64,000 nt of DNA from Asanoa hainanensis (GTDB taxonomy: Bacteria > Actinomycetota > Actinomycetes > Mycobacteriales > Micromonosporaceae). The stretch spans positions 154,618 to 218,617 of the forward strand of contig NZ_FZPH01000006.1 of NCBI RefSeq assembly GCF_900188485.1, in the 5' to 3' direction. Below the pieces are notes generated by a model. The model ran no database searches. It was not told the origin of the DNA and saw nothing but the letters and a program-made list of their open reading frames with translations. Positions 51,261-59,440 of this stretch are shown here, one piece after another. The position numbers and the translations under genes are program-made. Position 1 is the first letter of the stretch, and every line of letters begins with the position of its first letter.

Positions 51261-51650
51261 GTGGTCGAGGTTCCCCCGGATGCGGTCGACGACGCCGCGC
51301 AGGTGTTGCGGCTCGCGCTCGACGGTGACAGCGACGCGGTCGCAAACGCCTTCGACGCGGTGGTCGACCGCTCCGGCGTGGTCGGCGCGTACGACGTCGC
51401 CTGGTGTCTGGCCGCGACCATGGTCGGCGACAGCGTGCCGGTCGGCCGGTGGACGCTCGACTTCCCGGACATCGAAGACGCCGGGTACGACACGCGCTGG
51501 GTGGCCCGATTCGTCAGCGCGTACGCCAACAGCGACGCGTCGACCGGCGAAGCGCTGTTCGGTGCCGCGCTGGAAGACGGTCAACTGCCGGAGTGCCTGC
51601 TGACGCTGGCCGGCTCGGCCGTCGCCACGCTCCGCCGCCGCACTCAGTAG
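51261..51650 (+). CDS. Conserved hypothetical protein
   Basis: 129 residues, soluble and acidic, mostly alpha-helical by composition. No family recognised. It starts with GTG after a leaderless-type -10 box and overlaps the convergent secreted-protein gene by 7 bases. Third-position GC is as high as in neighbouring genes, supporting that it is coding. Confidence 0.6.
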   Translation: MVEVPPDAVDDAAQVLRLALDGDSDAVANAFDAVVDRSGVVGAYDVAWCLAATMVGDSVPVGRWTLDFPDIEDAGYDTRWVARFVSAYANSDASTGEALFGAALEDGQLPECLLTLAGSAVATLRRRTQ

Positions 51651-52057
51651 GCCGTGTCGATCACCAGCGGCTCGTACTTGTATTCCGCCAGCACCACCCG
51701 CACGTAGAAGCGCGTGTTGTCGCGCACGTTCGTGGCGGCCACCCGCCAGGCCCCGCCGGTGGGCACGGTGGTCCAGTAGTTGCAGGTGCCGATGCTCGCG
51801 AAGATCACGCAGACCTTGACCGGATAGACGCTGCCGTTGCGGACGTTGATGTCGACACACCGGGTCGAGGTCGTGTACGGCCCGGCGTCGACCCCGGTGC
51901 CGCCGCGTGGCAGGGACTTGCGCACGTAGCCGCCGTAACAGGTCGCGGCGGCGGCCAGGTCGCCGGTGGGCTCGGCCCGCGCCGGCGCGGCGACGGCAAC
52001 GCCGAGGGCGGTCATCGTGGCGAACGCCAGCAGGGCACGGACGATTCGGGTCAGCAT
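51644..52057 (-). CDS. Small secreted cysteine-containing protein
   Basis: 137 residues with a signal peptide (about 1-28, ALGVAVAAPARAE). The mature 109-residue protein has four cysteines (CYGG, RCVDINV, VCVIFASIG, TCNYW) that could form two disulfides, and a beta-rich pattern. Family not recognised; resembles the many small secreted beta proteins of actinomycetes. ATG with GGAGGC-type site upstream. Confidence 0.7.
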   Translation of the reverse strand: MLTRIVRALLAFATMTALGVAVAAPARAEPTGDLAAAATCYGGYVRKSLPRGGTGVDAGPYTTSTRCVDINVRNGSVYPVKVCVIFASIGTCNYWTTVPTGGAWRVAATNVRDNTRFYVRVVLAEYKYEPLVIDTAY

Positions 52058-52137
52058 GGGTGGCGGCCTCCATCGTGGATCTTCGGCGCCCTCATCATAC
52101 TTATTGATATCGATTTCGTACGGACGTTTCCGCCGAT

Positions 52138-52839
52138 GTGCTATTCCTTGACCTCGTGCTTGACAAGGTGCGCAAGCTGCTGGCCAAGGCCGAAGACCCG
52201 GCGTGCTCGCCGGCCGAGGCGGAGGCGCTGACCGCGAAGGCGACGGAGCTGATCGCCAAGTACGGCGTGGACCAGGCGCTGTTGGCTCAGCGGGACCCGA
52301 CCCGCGACCCGGTGGTCGACCGCATGATTTCCGTGGCGGCGCCGTACGCCACGGACAAGGCCGGTCTGCTGGTCGGCGTCGCGATCCCGCTGCGCTGCCG
52401 CACGGTGCGGCTGTCGCGGGCAGGCTCGATCGCGGTGCACCTCTTCGGCTTCGACAGCGACGTCACCCGGGCGGAGCTGCTGTACACGTCGCTGCTGGTG
52501 CAGGCGGCACACGGCCTGGCGGCCACCGCGGTGCCGTGGGGCCAACACCCGGCGGCGTTCCGCCGCTCGTGGCTGGCGGGCTTCGCGGCGGCGGTCGCCA
52601 CGCGGCTACGGGAGGCCGAGTCCGCGGCGTCGTCGGCAGTGCCGTCGATGGACCTGGTCCTGGCAGACCGCTCGGGCACGGTCGAACGCCGGCGCGACGA
52701 GGCTTATCCGACGGCGCGGCTGGCCCGACCCCGACGCCTGTCGGGCGACGGCGGCGCGTCGGGCTACGCGGCGGGCACCACCGCGGACCTCGGCGGCGGC
52801 TCCCCGGTCGGCACCCACACCCGCGACGCCTTGCCCTGA
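52138..52839 (+). CDS. DUF2786-domain protein
   Basis: 233 residues. The N-terminal about 45 residues (LDKVRKLLAKAEDPACSPAEAEALTAKATELIAKYGVD split by the family loop) are the DUF2786 motif. The rest has an alpha/beta pattern and a disordered Gly-rich tail. Function unknown. A start a few codons later, at the GTG before LDKVRKLL, is also possible. Preceded by an 80-base AT-rich stretch that may hold its promoter. Confidence 0.8.
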   Translation: MLFLDLVLDKVRKLLAKAEDPACSPAEAEALTAKATELIAKYGVDQALLAQRDPTRDPVVDRMISVAAPYATDKAGLLVGVAIPLRCRTVRLSRAGSIAVHLFGFDSDVTRAELLYTSLLVQAAHGLAATAVPWGQHPAAFRRSWLAGFAAAVATRLREAESAASSAVPSMDLVLADRSGTVERRRDEAYPTARLARPRRLSGDGGASGYAAGTTADLGGGSPVGTHTRDALP

Positions 52840-53025
52840 ACCAGCCGAAGACCAGCGAGACCGTGAACGGCTCCGGGACATCCGGCGCGGTGACCTCGCC
52901 CCCAGCGACGGCGTGGCTCTCCAAACGCCGTGATGGATTGTCGTTGTCGGAATGACGGAATCAATCCATCATCAGCACAGATTAGAGCTGTGTATCACCC
53001 ATGACAGATAGTGACCGTCACGCGG

Positions 53026-54630
53026 TCAAGAGGCGCCGAGGGCGATCAAGGCCAGGCCGACCGTGACCATCGCGGCCAGGAAGATCGCGATGCCGCCTAC
53101 CACCCGCCGAACGCTGCCGTTGCGGGTCAGGGGTGCGGTGGCTTCCGGGTGGCCCAAGGCCAACATTCGCCCGCGCTCGACCAGGACACGATCGCGCCAG
53201 CGGACCGCGCTCGGGCCGCCGAGCACCCGGGCCTGGACGGGTGCGGCCGCGACCCGCGCCACCCCGATCGCCACCCCATCGACCGGAGTCGACGGTTGCC
53301 CAGATAGGTCCGTCACCCCGGCTGCTGGCACGGCCGCCGTCTCCCCACCCGCAGTGGGCGGCAGGCCAGCCATCTCCACCGCCGCAACGGACGGCAGAGG
53401 GGCCATCCCCGCCGTGGGAATGTGCGGCAGACCGGCCGGAGGCGTCGCGGCCACCTCCGTCGTCGCGATGGCCGTCGTCCGCGAAGCCATCACCCCCGCA
53501 GCAGGAGGGGGAGGCCAGTCCGCCGGGGCGATGCGCAGGCCGGGCACGTTGATCCCGCGCGCTCGGCTGAGCTCGACCGCCAGTTGGGCCTGGGCGCGTT
53601 GCAGGCGGCGCACCGCGCGCCGGCCCTTCACCCCGCACCGACCGTGGGCGTGCCGGCGCGCCCCAGCGCGCAAGTGGCCGTGGGCCAGCACCCGGAGCTC
53701 GTCCTCCGTCGCGATCCGGCGGTCGCCGAGGGCCGCCAGTTGCGCCATGTAGTAGTCGGCCTCGCGGTGGCGTACCCCGCGTACCAGGAAAAGGATCATG
53801 AGTAGGGGCGGGATGCCCTTGACGAAGAGGTCTCCGAAGATTCCGGCTCCGCCGCCCAGGCTCAGGAGGGGGGAGTTCCACAGGAAGTGGATGCCCATCG
53901 CTCCCAGGACCGCGAGGATCGCTACCGACAGGCGGATCAGCAGTGGGCGGTCCGTGCGGACCGCCAGGTAGCCGATGCCCGCGCCGGCCAGCGCCCCGAA
54001 CAGGGTGTGGCTCCACAGGCCCGCCAGGAAGCCGCGGAGCAGGAACGTCGCCACCACCGGGGCCACCTGGTCGCCCCGCCCGGCCACGGCCACCGCGTTG
54101 ACCGCGTAGACCACGTCCTCGACGACCTGGAAGCCCAGGCCGACCAGCGACCCGTACACGACGCCGTCCAGGACGCTGTTGACCTGGGCTCGGGCTACCA
54201 GCACGATCGCGATGATGCCGAGGGCCTTGGCGATCTCCTCGACCGTCGGGCCGGCCAGCGCGGAGCCCCACTCGGCGGCCAGGCCCGGTGAGGCCAGCTT
54301 CGCGACGAGGTTGTGTACGGCCGCGTTGCCGCGGATCGAGATCGACGTCGCGACCAGGCCGCCCCAGGCGAACGCGGTGGCCAGCAGCAGCGGTGGTTCC
54401 CGCTCCAGGTAGTCGAGGGCCGCGACGAACACGCAGAACGGGACCGCGTACAGGCCGAAGAGCACAAGCGCGGTCAAGGTCGCGGTCGGGTACGCCGCGA
54501 ACGACTCGCGCACGAACAGGCCCAGCCGGACCGCGCCGCCGGCGATCAGCATCAGCACCACCCAGAACGCGGGCAACAGAAGTGACTTGCCCGGGTGCGC
54601 CCACGAAGGGGTCGGGTGGACGGGCGTCAT
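53026..54630 (-). CDS. PrsW-family intramembrane metalloprotease with long C-terminal tail
   Basis: 534 residues. About eight membrane helices in the first 300 residues hold the PrsW motifs: GPTVEEIAKALG (EExxK), GFQVVEDVVYA (FxxxED), LWSHTLFGA and GIHFLWNSP (His ligands). PrsW cleaves anti-sigma factors in Bacillus. Beyond about 320 comes an unusual about 200-residue low-complexity Ala/Pro/Thr tail and a final helix. Start overlaps the upstream gene as ATGA. Confidence 0.88.
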   Translation of the reverse strand: MTPVHPTPSWAHPGKSLLLPAFWVVLMLIAGGAVRLGLFVRESFAAYPTATLTALVLFGLYAVPFCVFVAALDYLEREPPLLLATAFAWGGLVATSISIRGNAAVHNLVAKLASPGLAAEWGSALAGPTVEEIAKALGIIAIVLVARAQVNSVLDGVVYGSLVGLGFQVVEDVVYAVNAVAVAGRGDQVAPVVATFLLRGFLAGLWSHTLFGALAGAGIGYLAVRTDRPLLIRLSVAILAVLGAMGIHFLWNSPLLSLGGGAGIFGDLFVKGIPPLLMILFLVRGVRHREADYYMAQLAALGDRRIATEDELRVLAHGHLRAGARRHAHGRCGVKGRRAVRRLQRAQAQLAVELSRARGINVPGLRIAPADWPPPPAAGVMASRTTAIATTEVAATPPAGLPHIPTAGMAPLPSVAAVEMAGLPPTAGGETAAVPAAGVTDLSGQPSTPVDGVAIGVARVAAAPVQARVLGGPSAVRWRDRVLVERGRMLALGHPEATAPLTRNGSVRRVVGGIAIFLAAMVTVGLALIALGAS

Positions 54631-55184
54631 GGTTTGCCGCCGCGGTACGTGATCGTCCGCGTGCTCGCCTCGATCGCCGCGAGCGCGGCGCGCAGGGCGG
54701 GCGCGCTGCCGGCCACCGTCACCTCGATGGCCACGTCGCCGGCCAGGAAGACCAGGTAACGACCGCTGCGACCCGACGCCGCATAAGTGCCCTCGACACC
54801 GTCGAGGCCCGTGGTCGTGCGGGTCGGGAACTCCTTTCCGGTGATCTGGTGCCCGCGGGTGATCTTGTCGCGCAGGCGCTGGGCGGCCGCGGCGAGGGAG
54901 CCGTCGAACGGGGCGACCACGATCACGTAGCGGACCGTGCCGACCAGGAAGACGGCGGTGCCGCGGGTGTCCCGCGGGCGGGTGAGGGTGACGTCCAGGC
55001 GGGCACCCGGCGGCGGGGTGACGGTCACCCCACCACCGACGGGGTACGGGCCGGTGCCGGCCGGACGCACGGCGGGCAGGGCGCTGTCGATCGCGGGCAG
55101 CCCGAACGCCAGCCCGGCGACGGTGCACAACACCCCGATACTGCCGGCGAGGTTCCGCAGCAGCGTGCCGCGTGCCACCCTCAT
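54627..55184 (-). CDS. Membrane-anchored protein coupled to PrsW
   Basis: 185 residues: one N-terminal helix (about 8-30) and an extracytoplasmic alpha/beta domain (VRYVIVVAPFDGSLAAAAQRLRD, YLVFLAGDVAIEVTVAG). Family not recognised. The ATGA overlap with prsW suggests a joint role, perhaps as a modulator or substrate of the protease; that is inference. A longer open frame upstream is not supported. Confidence 0.65.
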   Translation of the reverse strand: MRVARGTLLRNLAGSIGVLCTVAGLAFGLPAIDSALPAVRPAGTGPYPVGGGVTVTPPPGARLDVTLTRPRDTRGTAVFLVGTVRYVIVVAPFDGSLAAAAQRLRDKITRGHQITGKEFPTRTTTGLDGVEGTYAASGRSGRYLVFLAGDVAIEVTVAGSAPALRAALAAIEASTRTITYRGGKP

Positions 55185-55234
55185 GAAAGGCACGCTACCG
55201 ACGGGCAAGTCGGATTTCCGAGGTTTGTTCGCCT

Positions 55235-56044
55235 TTACCCGGTGGCGGCCAGCTCCAGCGTCGCCAGGTAGTAAGGGGCGTCGACATTGTCGATGTCCGC
55301 AAGGCGCCACGGTGTGCCAGCGATCAGCCCGCGCAGCTCGTCCACCGAGCAGACCAGGTAGTCGAACCAGTCGGTGGCCAGCTCCCGGTAGCGCACCCGC
55401 AGCCGCAGCTGCCCGCCCAGCCGGCCCCGCGACCGGTTGAGCCGGTGGTAGGCCGTGTGCACCGGGTCGGTGGTGCCGTACGGGTCGGTGCCGTGCGCGA
55501 TCAACTGGGCGCCCGGCCGGGCCAGCGCAGCCAGGGCGGCGAGGAAGCCCGGCGCCTGGTCCGCGCCGCCGATCAGGCCCAGGTTGTTGCCGAGGAGCAG
55601 GAAGGTGTCGTACGTCGGCCCGGCGGTAGCGGCGTGCTCGGCGACCGTGCCCAGCACCAGGTCACGCACCCCGCGCCGGCGGCTGACCTCGACGGCACCG
55701 GCCGAGACGTCCAGCCCGGTCACCTCGACACCCCGGCGCTGCAGTTCGAGGGCGATCCGGCCGCCGCCCACGCCGATGTCGAGCACGCGTCCGCGTACCC
55801 GCGAAAGCGCTCGATGGTCGTGATCCGGCCACGCTTCCGGCGGCTCGAGATAGGGGGCCGCGGGCGCGCCGTTGATCAGGCCGTCGTCACGCTCGATGAT
55901 CTCGATGACGGGTCGGGGAAGCCGTCCACCGGCCAGCGGCCGAGGTCCGACCCCGGTGGCCACGGCGAGCGCGTCACGGATGAGCTCGCCGAACGCGTCA
56001 CCGACAAGGGGTTGTTGCTGCTGCACCAGCCGAACTCTAGACAC
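55235..56044 (-). CDS. Class I SAM-dependent methyltransferase
   Basis: 269 residues. Motif I reads VLDIGVGGGRIALEL, motif II VTGLDVSAGAVEVSR, and the post-motif strand is YDTFLLLGNNLGLIG. An N-terminal extension of about 85 residues precedes the Rossmann fold. Methyl acceptor unknown. Downstream of the bldC terminator, so separately transcribed. Confidence 0.87.
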   Translation of the reverse strand: MSRVRLVQQQQPLVGDAFGELIRDALAVATGVGPRPLAGGRLPRPVIEIIERDDGLINGAPAAPYLEPPEAWPDHDHRALSRVRGRVLDIGVGGGRIALELQRRGVEVTGLDVSAGAVEVSRRRGVRDLVLGTVAEHAATAGPTYDTFLLLGNNLGLIGGADQAPGFLAALAALARPGAQLIAHGTDPYGTTDPVHTAYHRLNRSRGRLGGQLRLRVRYRELATDWFDYLVCSVDELRGLIAGTPWRLADIDNVDAPYYLATLELAATG

Positions 56045-56048
56045 GCAT

Positions 56049-56091
56049 CAGGGGCGGGACCCACACGGTTGACGTGTGGCTCCCGCCCCTG
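56049..56091 (-). terminator. Terminator of bldC
   Basis: Long hairpin: CAGGGGCGGGA with TCCCGCCCCTG outside and CCACAC with GTGTGG inside, interrupted by one C-C mismatch. It lies 29 bases past the bldC stop. Confidence 0.85.
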
Positions 56092-56119
56092 TCCGACGAA
56101 CGTTCGACCGGGGGGTTGG

Positions 56120-56329
56120 TCAGTCGCCCTGGCGCTGCTGGGGAATTTGCCCCTGCAGCAGGGCGCGAACCTCGGATTCACGGTAGCGGCGGTGGCCGCC
56201 CAGCGTGCGAATCGCGCTGAGCTTTCCGGCCTTCGCCCACCGGGTCACCGTCTTCGGGTCGACACGGAACATCGACGCGACCTCTGCCGGCGTGAGTAGC
56301 GGCTCGGGTTCGTGCGTACGCGATGCCAT
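56120..56329 (-). CDS. bldC: Developmental regulator BldC
   Basis: 69 residues, almost all one MerR-like helix-turn-helix: LLTPAEVASMFRVDPKTVTRWAKAGKL, then RTLGGHRRYRESEVRALLQ. Length and sequence match Streptomyces BldC, which binds DNA as head-to-tail oligomers and delays differentiation. ATG with GGAGGAG 6 bases upstream. The gene order bldC-hypothetical-vdh-DUF3073-purM-purF is the one seen in Streptomyces, apart from the inserted cassette at 59192-60545. Confidence 0.95.
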   Translation of the reverse strand: MASRTHEPEPLLTPAEVASMFRVDPKTVTRWAKAGKLSAIRTLGGHRRYRESEVRALLQGQIPQQRQGD

Positions 56330-56576
56330 CGGTCACTCCTCCACAGGTACCTATAGACATCGGCCGGGGTCCCGCCGGCCGACGCGTCTCTCATGGTCCG
56401 GCTAGTCCCCGATGTCCGACATGGGCCGAACGGCCGAACGTCCCTGGATGGACGGATGAGCAATGACCGATTTATGGCGATTTTATATGCCAGAAACCGC
56501 CTTATTTGGACTCTACGTCACCCTTCGTGTTCAGAGAAACACGAGGTTACCTCATTCAAGCCCACCTATTTGCACC
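56330..56576. promoter_or_regulatory. bldC upstream region with AT-rich island
   Basis: No gene supported. The part from about 56460 to 56575 is much richer in A+T than the rest of the window (for example TTTATGGCGATTTTATATG) and contains several T/A tracts. It lies between the bldC start and the stop of the upstream gene and probably holds the bldC promoter and protein binding sites. Confidence 0.5.
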
Positions 56577-57416
56577 CTAATTACACCGTTCGAGGAGCTG
56601 GATCGCGCGCCAACGAGTGACCAAGTTCTCATAGACCTCTGTGGCCCCATCAGCATCACCACGGGACAAAGCGGCCAGTCCGGCAGCGACCAGACCCGGC
56701 GAGTCGTCCTCCTCGAGGATGGTGTCCGAGAGCAGATCCACGAGCCCGCCGTAGTCGAGCTCGACCACCGAACGCGGGTGGAACTCCTCGAGCCACCGGG
56801 CGCCCTCCTCGACCGCCTCGGTGATCGGCGCGTCGCCCACCGACTTGCGCAGAACGGACAGCGCCCGGGAGGCCCGGCGGCGCGCCTTGGAGATCTCGGT
56901 GCGGTAGCGCAGTGACCGGCGGCCTTCGCGCAGCACGAGGTCGCGCTCGCCCAGGTCGACGAAGACGAACCAGCGCAGCGGCACGCCCCAGGTGGCGATC
57001 TGCTCGTGCACGCGGGGCACGCCGTGCTCCAGCACCCGGGCCCCGCTGCGCCAGTCGTCGACCACCGCGCGGGCCTGGCCGGCCAGCACCGGCGGCACGA
57101 ACGCGTCGGCGATCACCGAGGGCACCCCGTCGCGGGCGCTGAGCGCCGCCTCGGCGACCCGCAGCCGCAGGTTCCAGGGGCAGACCAGCAGGGTGTCGTC
57201 GGCCTCCAGCACGTAGGCCTCTTCGGGCAGGTCGGGCAGCCGCGTCCAGCCGGCACCCAGACCCTCGATCACGGCGGTGCGCTGGCGGACCGGGCCCTCC
57301 TGCGGCGCGACGGCCCGACCCTCCCGCACATAGCGGCGCCAGAAGACCTGACGTTCGCGATCGAATGCGGTCAGTGGCTCGTAGACGCGCAGGTAGGAAG
57401 CGAACAGCGACGGCAC
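56577..57416 (-). CDS. Conserved hypothetical protein of the bldC locus
   Basis: 279 residues, soluble, no recognised domain. Conserved-looking segments are YEPLTAFDRERQVFWRRYVREG, PWNLRLRVAEAAL and LRYRTEISKARRRASRALSVLR. It keeps the same place between bldC and vdh as its Streptomyces counterpart, which argues for a real, conserved but uncharacterised function. GTG 57416 with GGGAGG 9 bases upstream; longer open frames upstream carry no such site. Confidence 0.75.
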   Translation of the reverse strand: MPSLFASYLRVYEPLTAFDRERQVFWRRYVREGRAVAPQEGPVRQRTAVIEGLGAGWTRLPDLPEEAYVLEADDTLLVCPWNLRLRVAEAALSARDGVPSVIADAFVPPVLAGQARAVVDDWRSGARVLEHGVPRVHEQIATWGVPLRWFVFVDLGERDLVLREGRRSLRYRTEISKARRRASRALSVLRKSVGDAPITEAVEEGARWLEEFHPRSVVELDYGGLVDLLSDTILEEDDSPGLVAAGLAALSRGDADGATEVYENLVTRWRAIQLLERCN

Positions 57417-57582
57417 GGCGCGATCCTCCCACGAATCGGTCCCGCTCCGTAACGACAGGTGACGCGCGTCCGCACCGGGTTGCCAACGGGAATATCGTCG
57501 TCGCAGAGACCTGCACCACCCCGCCGGTCTGACCCAGCATGCGTGCGCCCCACGAGGACGCACGTCGAACCCAGGAGCAGCG

Positions 57583-58665
57583 ATGGGCGTATTCGCCAGC
57601 ACGGAAGAATCGGACTCCACCGGCCACGAGCAGGTCGTCTTCTGCCAGGACAAACAGAGCGGCCTGAAGGCGATCATCGGCATCTACTCGACCGCGCTGG
57701 GCCCCGCGCTCGGCGGCACGCGCTTCTACCCGTACGCCAGTGAGGCCGACGCCCTGCGCGACGTGCTGGAGCTCTCCCGCGGCATGGCGTACAAGAACGC
57801 CCTGGCGGGTCTGGACCTGGGCGGCGGCAAGGCGGTCATCTGGGGCGACCCCGACAAGGACAAGAGCGAGAGCCTGCTGCGGGCGTACGGGCGGTTCGTC
57901 CAGTCGCTCGGCGGCCGCTACTACACCGCCTGCGACGTCGGCACCTACGTGGCCGACATGGACGTGGTGGCCCGGGAGACCAGCTTCGTCACCGGCCGCA
58001 GCGTCGAGCACGGCGGTGCCGGTGACTCGTCCGTGCTCACCGCCTGGGGTGTCTTCCAGGGCATGCGGGCCGCGGCCGAGCACATCTGGGGCAACCCGAC
58101 CCTGGCCGGGCGCCGGGTCGGCGTGGCCGGGCTGGGCAAGGTCGGCAAGCACCTCACCGCCCACCTGATCGAGGACGGCGCCAGCGTCGTCGCCACAGAC
58201 GTCAGCGAGCGCGCGCTCGAGTGGGTCCGGGCCACCTACCCCCAGGTGGACCTGGTCACCGACGCGTCCGCGATGGTCTCCGCCGACATCGACGTGTACG
58301 CGCCCTGCGCGCTCGGCGGTGCCCTGGACGACGACACCGTCCCCGCCCTGCGCGCCAAGATCGTCACCGGAGCGGCGAACAACCAGCTCGCCCACCCCGG
58401 CATCGAGAAGCAGCTCGCCGACCGCGGGATCCTCTACACCCCCGACTACGTGGTCAACGCGGGCGGTGTGATCCAGGTCGCAGACGAGATCGAGGGCTTC
58501 AACTTCGAGCGGGCGAAACTTCGCGCGACGCGGATTTACGACACCACGCGCGAAATCCTCCAGCTCGCCGAGGCCGAGGGCGTGCCGCCGGCGGTGGCCG
58601 CGGATCGCCTGGCAGAGCGCAGGATGGCCGAGATCGGCCGGCTGCGGACCATCCACCTGCGCTGA
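57583..58665 (+). CDS. vdh: Valine (Leu/Val/Glu-type) dehydrogenase
   Basis: 360 residues. The amino-acid dehydrogenase N-domain has [12 protein letters not shown] and [20 protein letters not shown] with the catalytic lysine; the Rossmann domain has [12 protein letters not shown]. It deaminates branched-chain amino acids to 2-oxo acids with NAD, feeding branched fatty acids and polyketide precursors. ATG with AGGAG upstream. Downstream hairpin ends its transcript. Confidence 0.92.
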   Translation: MGVFASTEESDSTGHEQVVFCQDKQSGLKAIIGIYSTALGPALGGTRFYPYASEADALRDVLELSRGMAYKNALAGLDLGGGKAVIWGDPDKDKSESLLRAYGRFVQSLGGRYYTACDVGTYVADMDVVARETSFVTGRSVEHGGAGDSSVLTAWGVFQGMRAAAEHIWGNPTLAGRRVGVAGLGKVGKHLTAHLIEDGASVVATDVSERALEWVRATYPQVDLVTDASAMVSADIDVYAPCALGGALDDDTVPALRAKIVTGAANNQLAHPGIEKQLADRGILYTPDYVVNAGGVIQVADEIEGFNFERAKLRATRIYDTTREILQLAEAEGVPPAVAADRLAERRMAEIGRLRTIHLR

Positions 58666-58681
58666 CCAGAGCGCCCCTTAC

Positions 58682-58722
58682 CGGCCGTGTCGCCGACCGC
58701 CCGTCGGTGGGCGATACGGCCG
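58682..58722 (+). terminator. Terminator of vdh
   Basis: 13-bp stem with one G-T pair, CGGCCGTGTCGCC with GGCGATACGGCCG, 16 bases past the vdh stop. Confidence 0.8.
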
Positions 58723-58888
58723 TCCGGCGACGCGCTGATCAAAAACGTGATCGACGCGCCGGCCGCACGGGGCAACCCGAGGTGTCGAACCTGGCCATCC
58801 CCATGTACCGTAAGAGCCACGAGAGATGCCTGACGTCATCGGGGCCCGCCTTCGTGCTGCCCCGAATTCTGTGCGAGGGGGTCGAGCC

Positions 58889-59113
58889 ATGGGGCGCGGC
58901 CGTGCTAAGGCCAAGCAGACGAAGGTGGCCCGGGAGTTGAAGTATCACTCCCCGAACACCGACCTCGCCGCGTTGCAGCGAGAACTCGGCGGCAGCGGCA
59001 AGTCGGACCACGACTTCGACGACGACTTTGGCAACAGCCAAGTCGACGACGAAGACGAGGACGACAACGCAGTAGACGACGCTTCCAACAACTGGTCGTC
59101 GCACTCCCGCTGA
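58889..59113 (+). CDS. DUF3073 protein
   Basis: 74 residues. A basic head, GRGRAKAKQTKVARELKY, leads to NTDLAALQRELGG and an acidic tail of Asp/Glu (about 45-63). Small and charged, conserved across actinobacteria next to purM/vdh, function unknown. ATG with GAGGGG 7 bases upstream. Confidence 0.9.
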   Translation: MGRGRAKAKQTKVARELKYHSPNTDLAALQRELGGSGKSDHDFDDDFGNSQVDDEDEDDNAVDDASNNWSSHSR

Positions 59114-59128
59114 CCCCCAGGTCACCAA

Positions 59129-59156
59129 CGAGCACGCGGGTCACACCGCGTGCTCG
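59129..59156. terminator. Bidirectional terminator between DUF3073 and the RiPP cassette
   Basis: 11-bp perfect stem CGAGCACGCGG with CCGCGTGCTCG, 6-base loop, 15 bases past the DUF3073 stop and 36 bases past the precursor gene stop on the other strand. Confidence 0.85.
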
Positions 59157-59191
59157 CCCGTGTCCAAGGGGTCAGCGGGCCGCTCGGTGTC

Positions 59192-59440
59192 TCAGCGGGG
59201 GCGGTTGTTCCAGTTGTAGAACGTCGGGATGTTCTCGAAGTGGTTCCAGGCGCACACCGCACCGCCGGCCGGATCGGCCGCCTCGGCGCGGGCCCGGCGT
59301 GCCTGTTCCGCCTCGGACAACAGTGCGCTCAGCCCTGCCCGGGCACCGGCGACCCGCTCCGTGAGGTCGTCGGCGTCGCCTCCGGCGGCTCGCTCGCCTT
59401 CGAGCTGGTCAGACGGCCGAAGGCTGGTGGTCTCGGGCAT
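59192..59440 (-). CDS. Predicted RiPP precursor peptide with aromatic-x-Asn core
   Basis: 82 residues. The leader (about 1-60) is helical, charged and ends in PAGG. The C-terminal core A61-R82 contains W65-N-H, F68-E-N70, F74-Y-N76 and W77-N-N79, together with C63. Aromatic-x-Asn triplets are the sites where SPASM radical SAM enzymes form three-residue cyclophanes. The ATG has GGAAGGGG upstream and overlaps the end of the adjacent radical SAM gene by 32 bases, so both are translated together. The longer open frame upstream is a shadow of that gene. Confidence 0.8.
   Translation of the reverse strand: MPETTSLRPSDQLEGERAAGGDADDLTERVAGARAGLSALLSEAEQARRARAEAADPAGGAVCAWNHFENIPTFYNWNNRPR

Noticed and set aside
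56463-56915. Open frame across the AT-rich island upstream of bldC
   Set aside because: It runs antisense through the conserved hypothetical gene and has no start signal.
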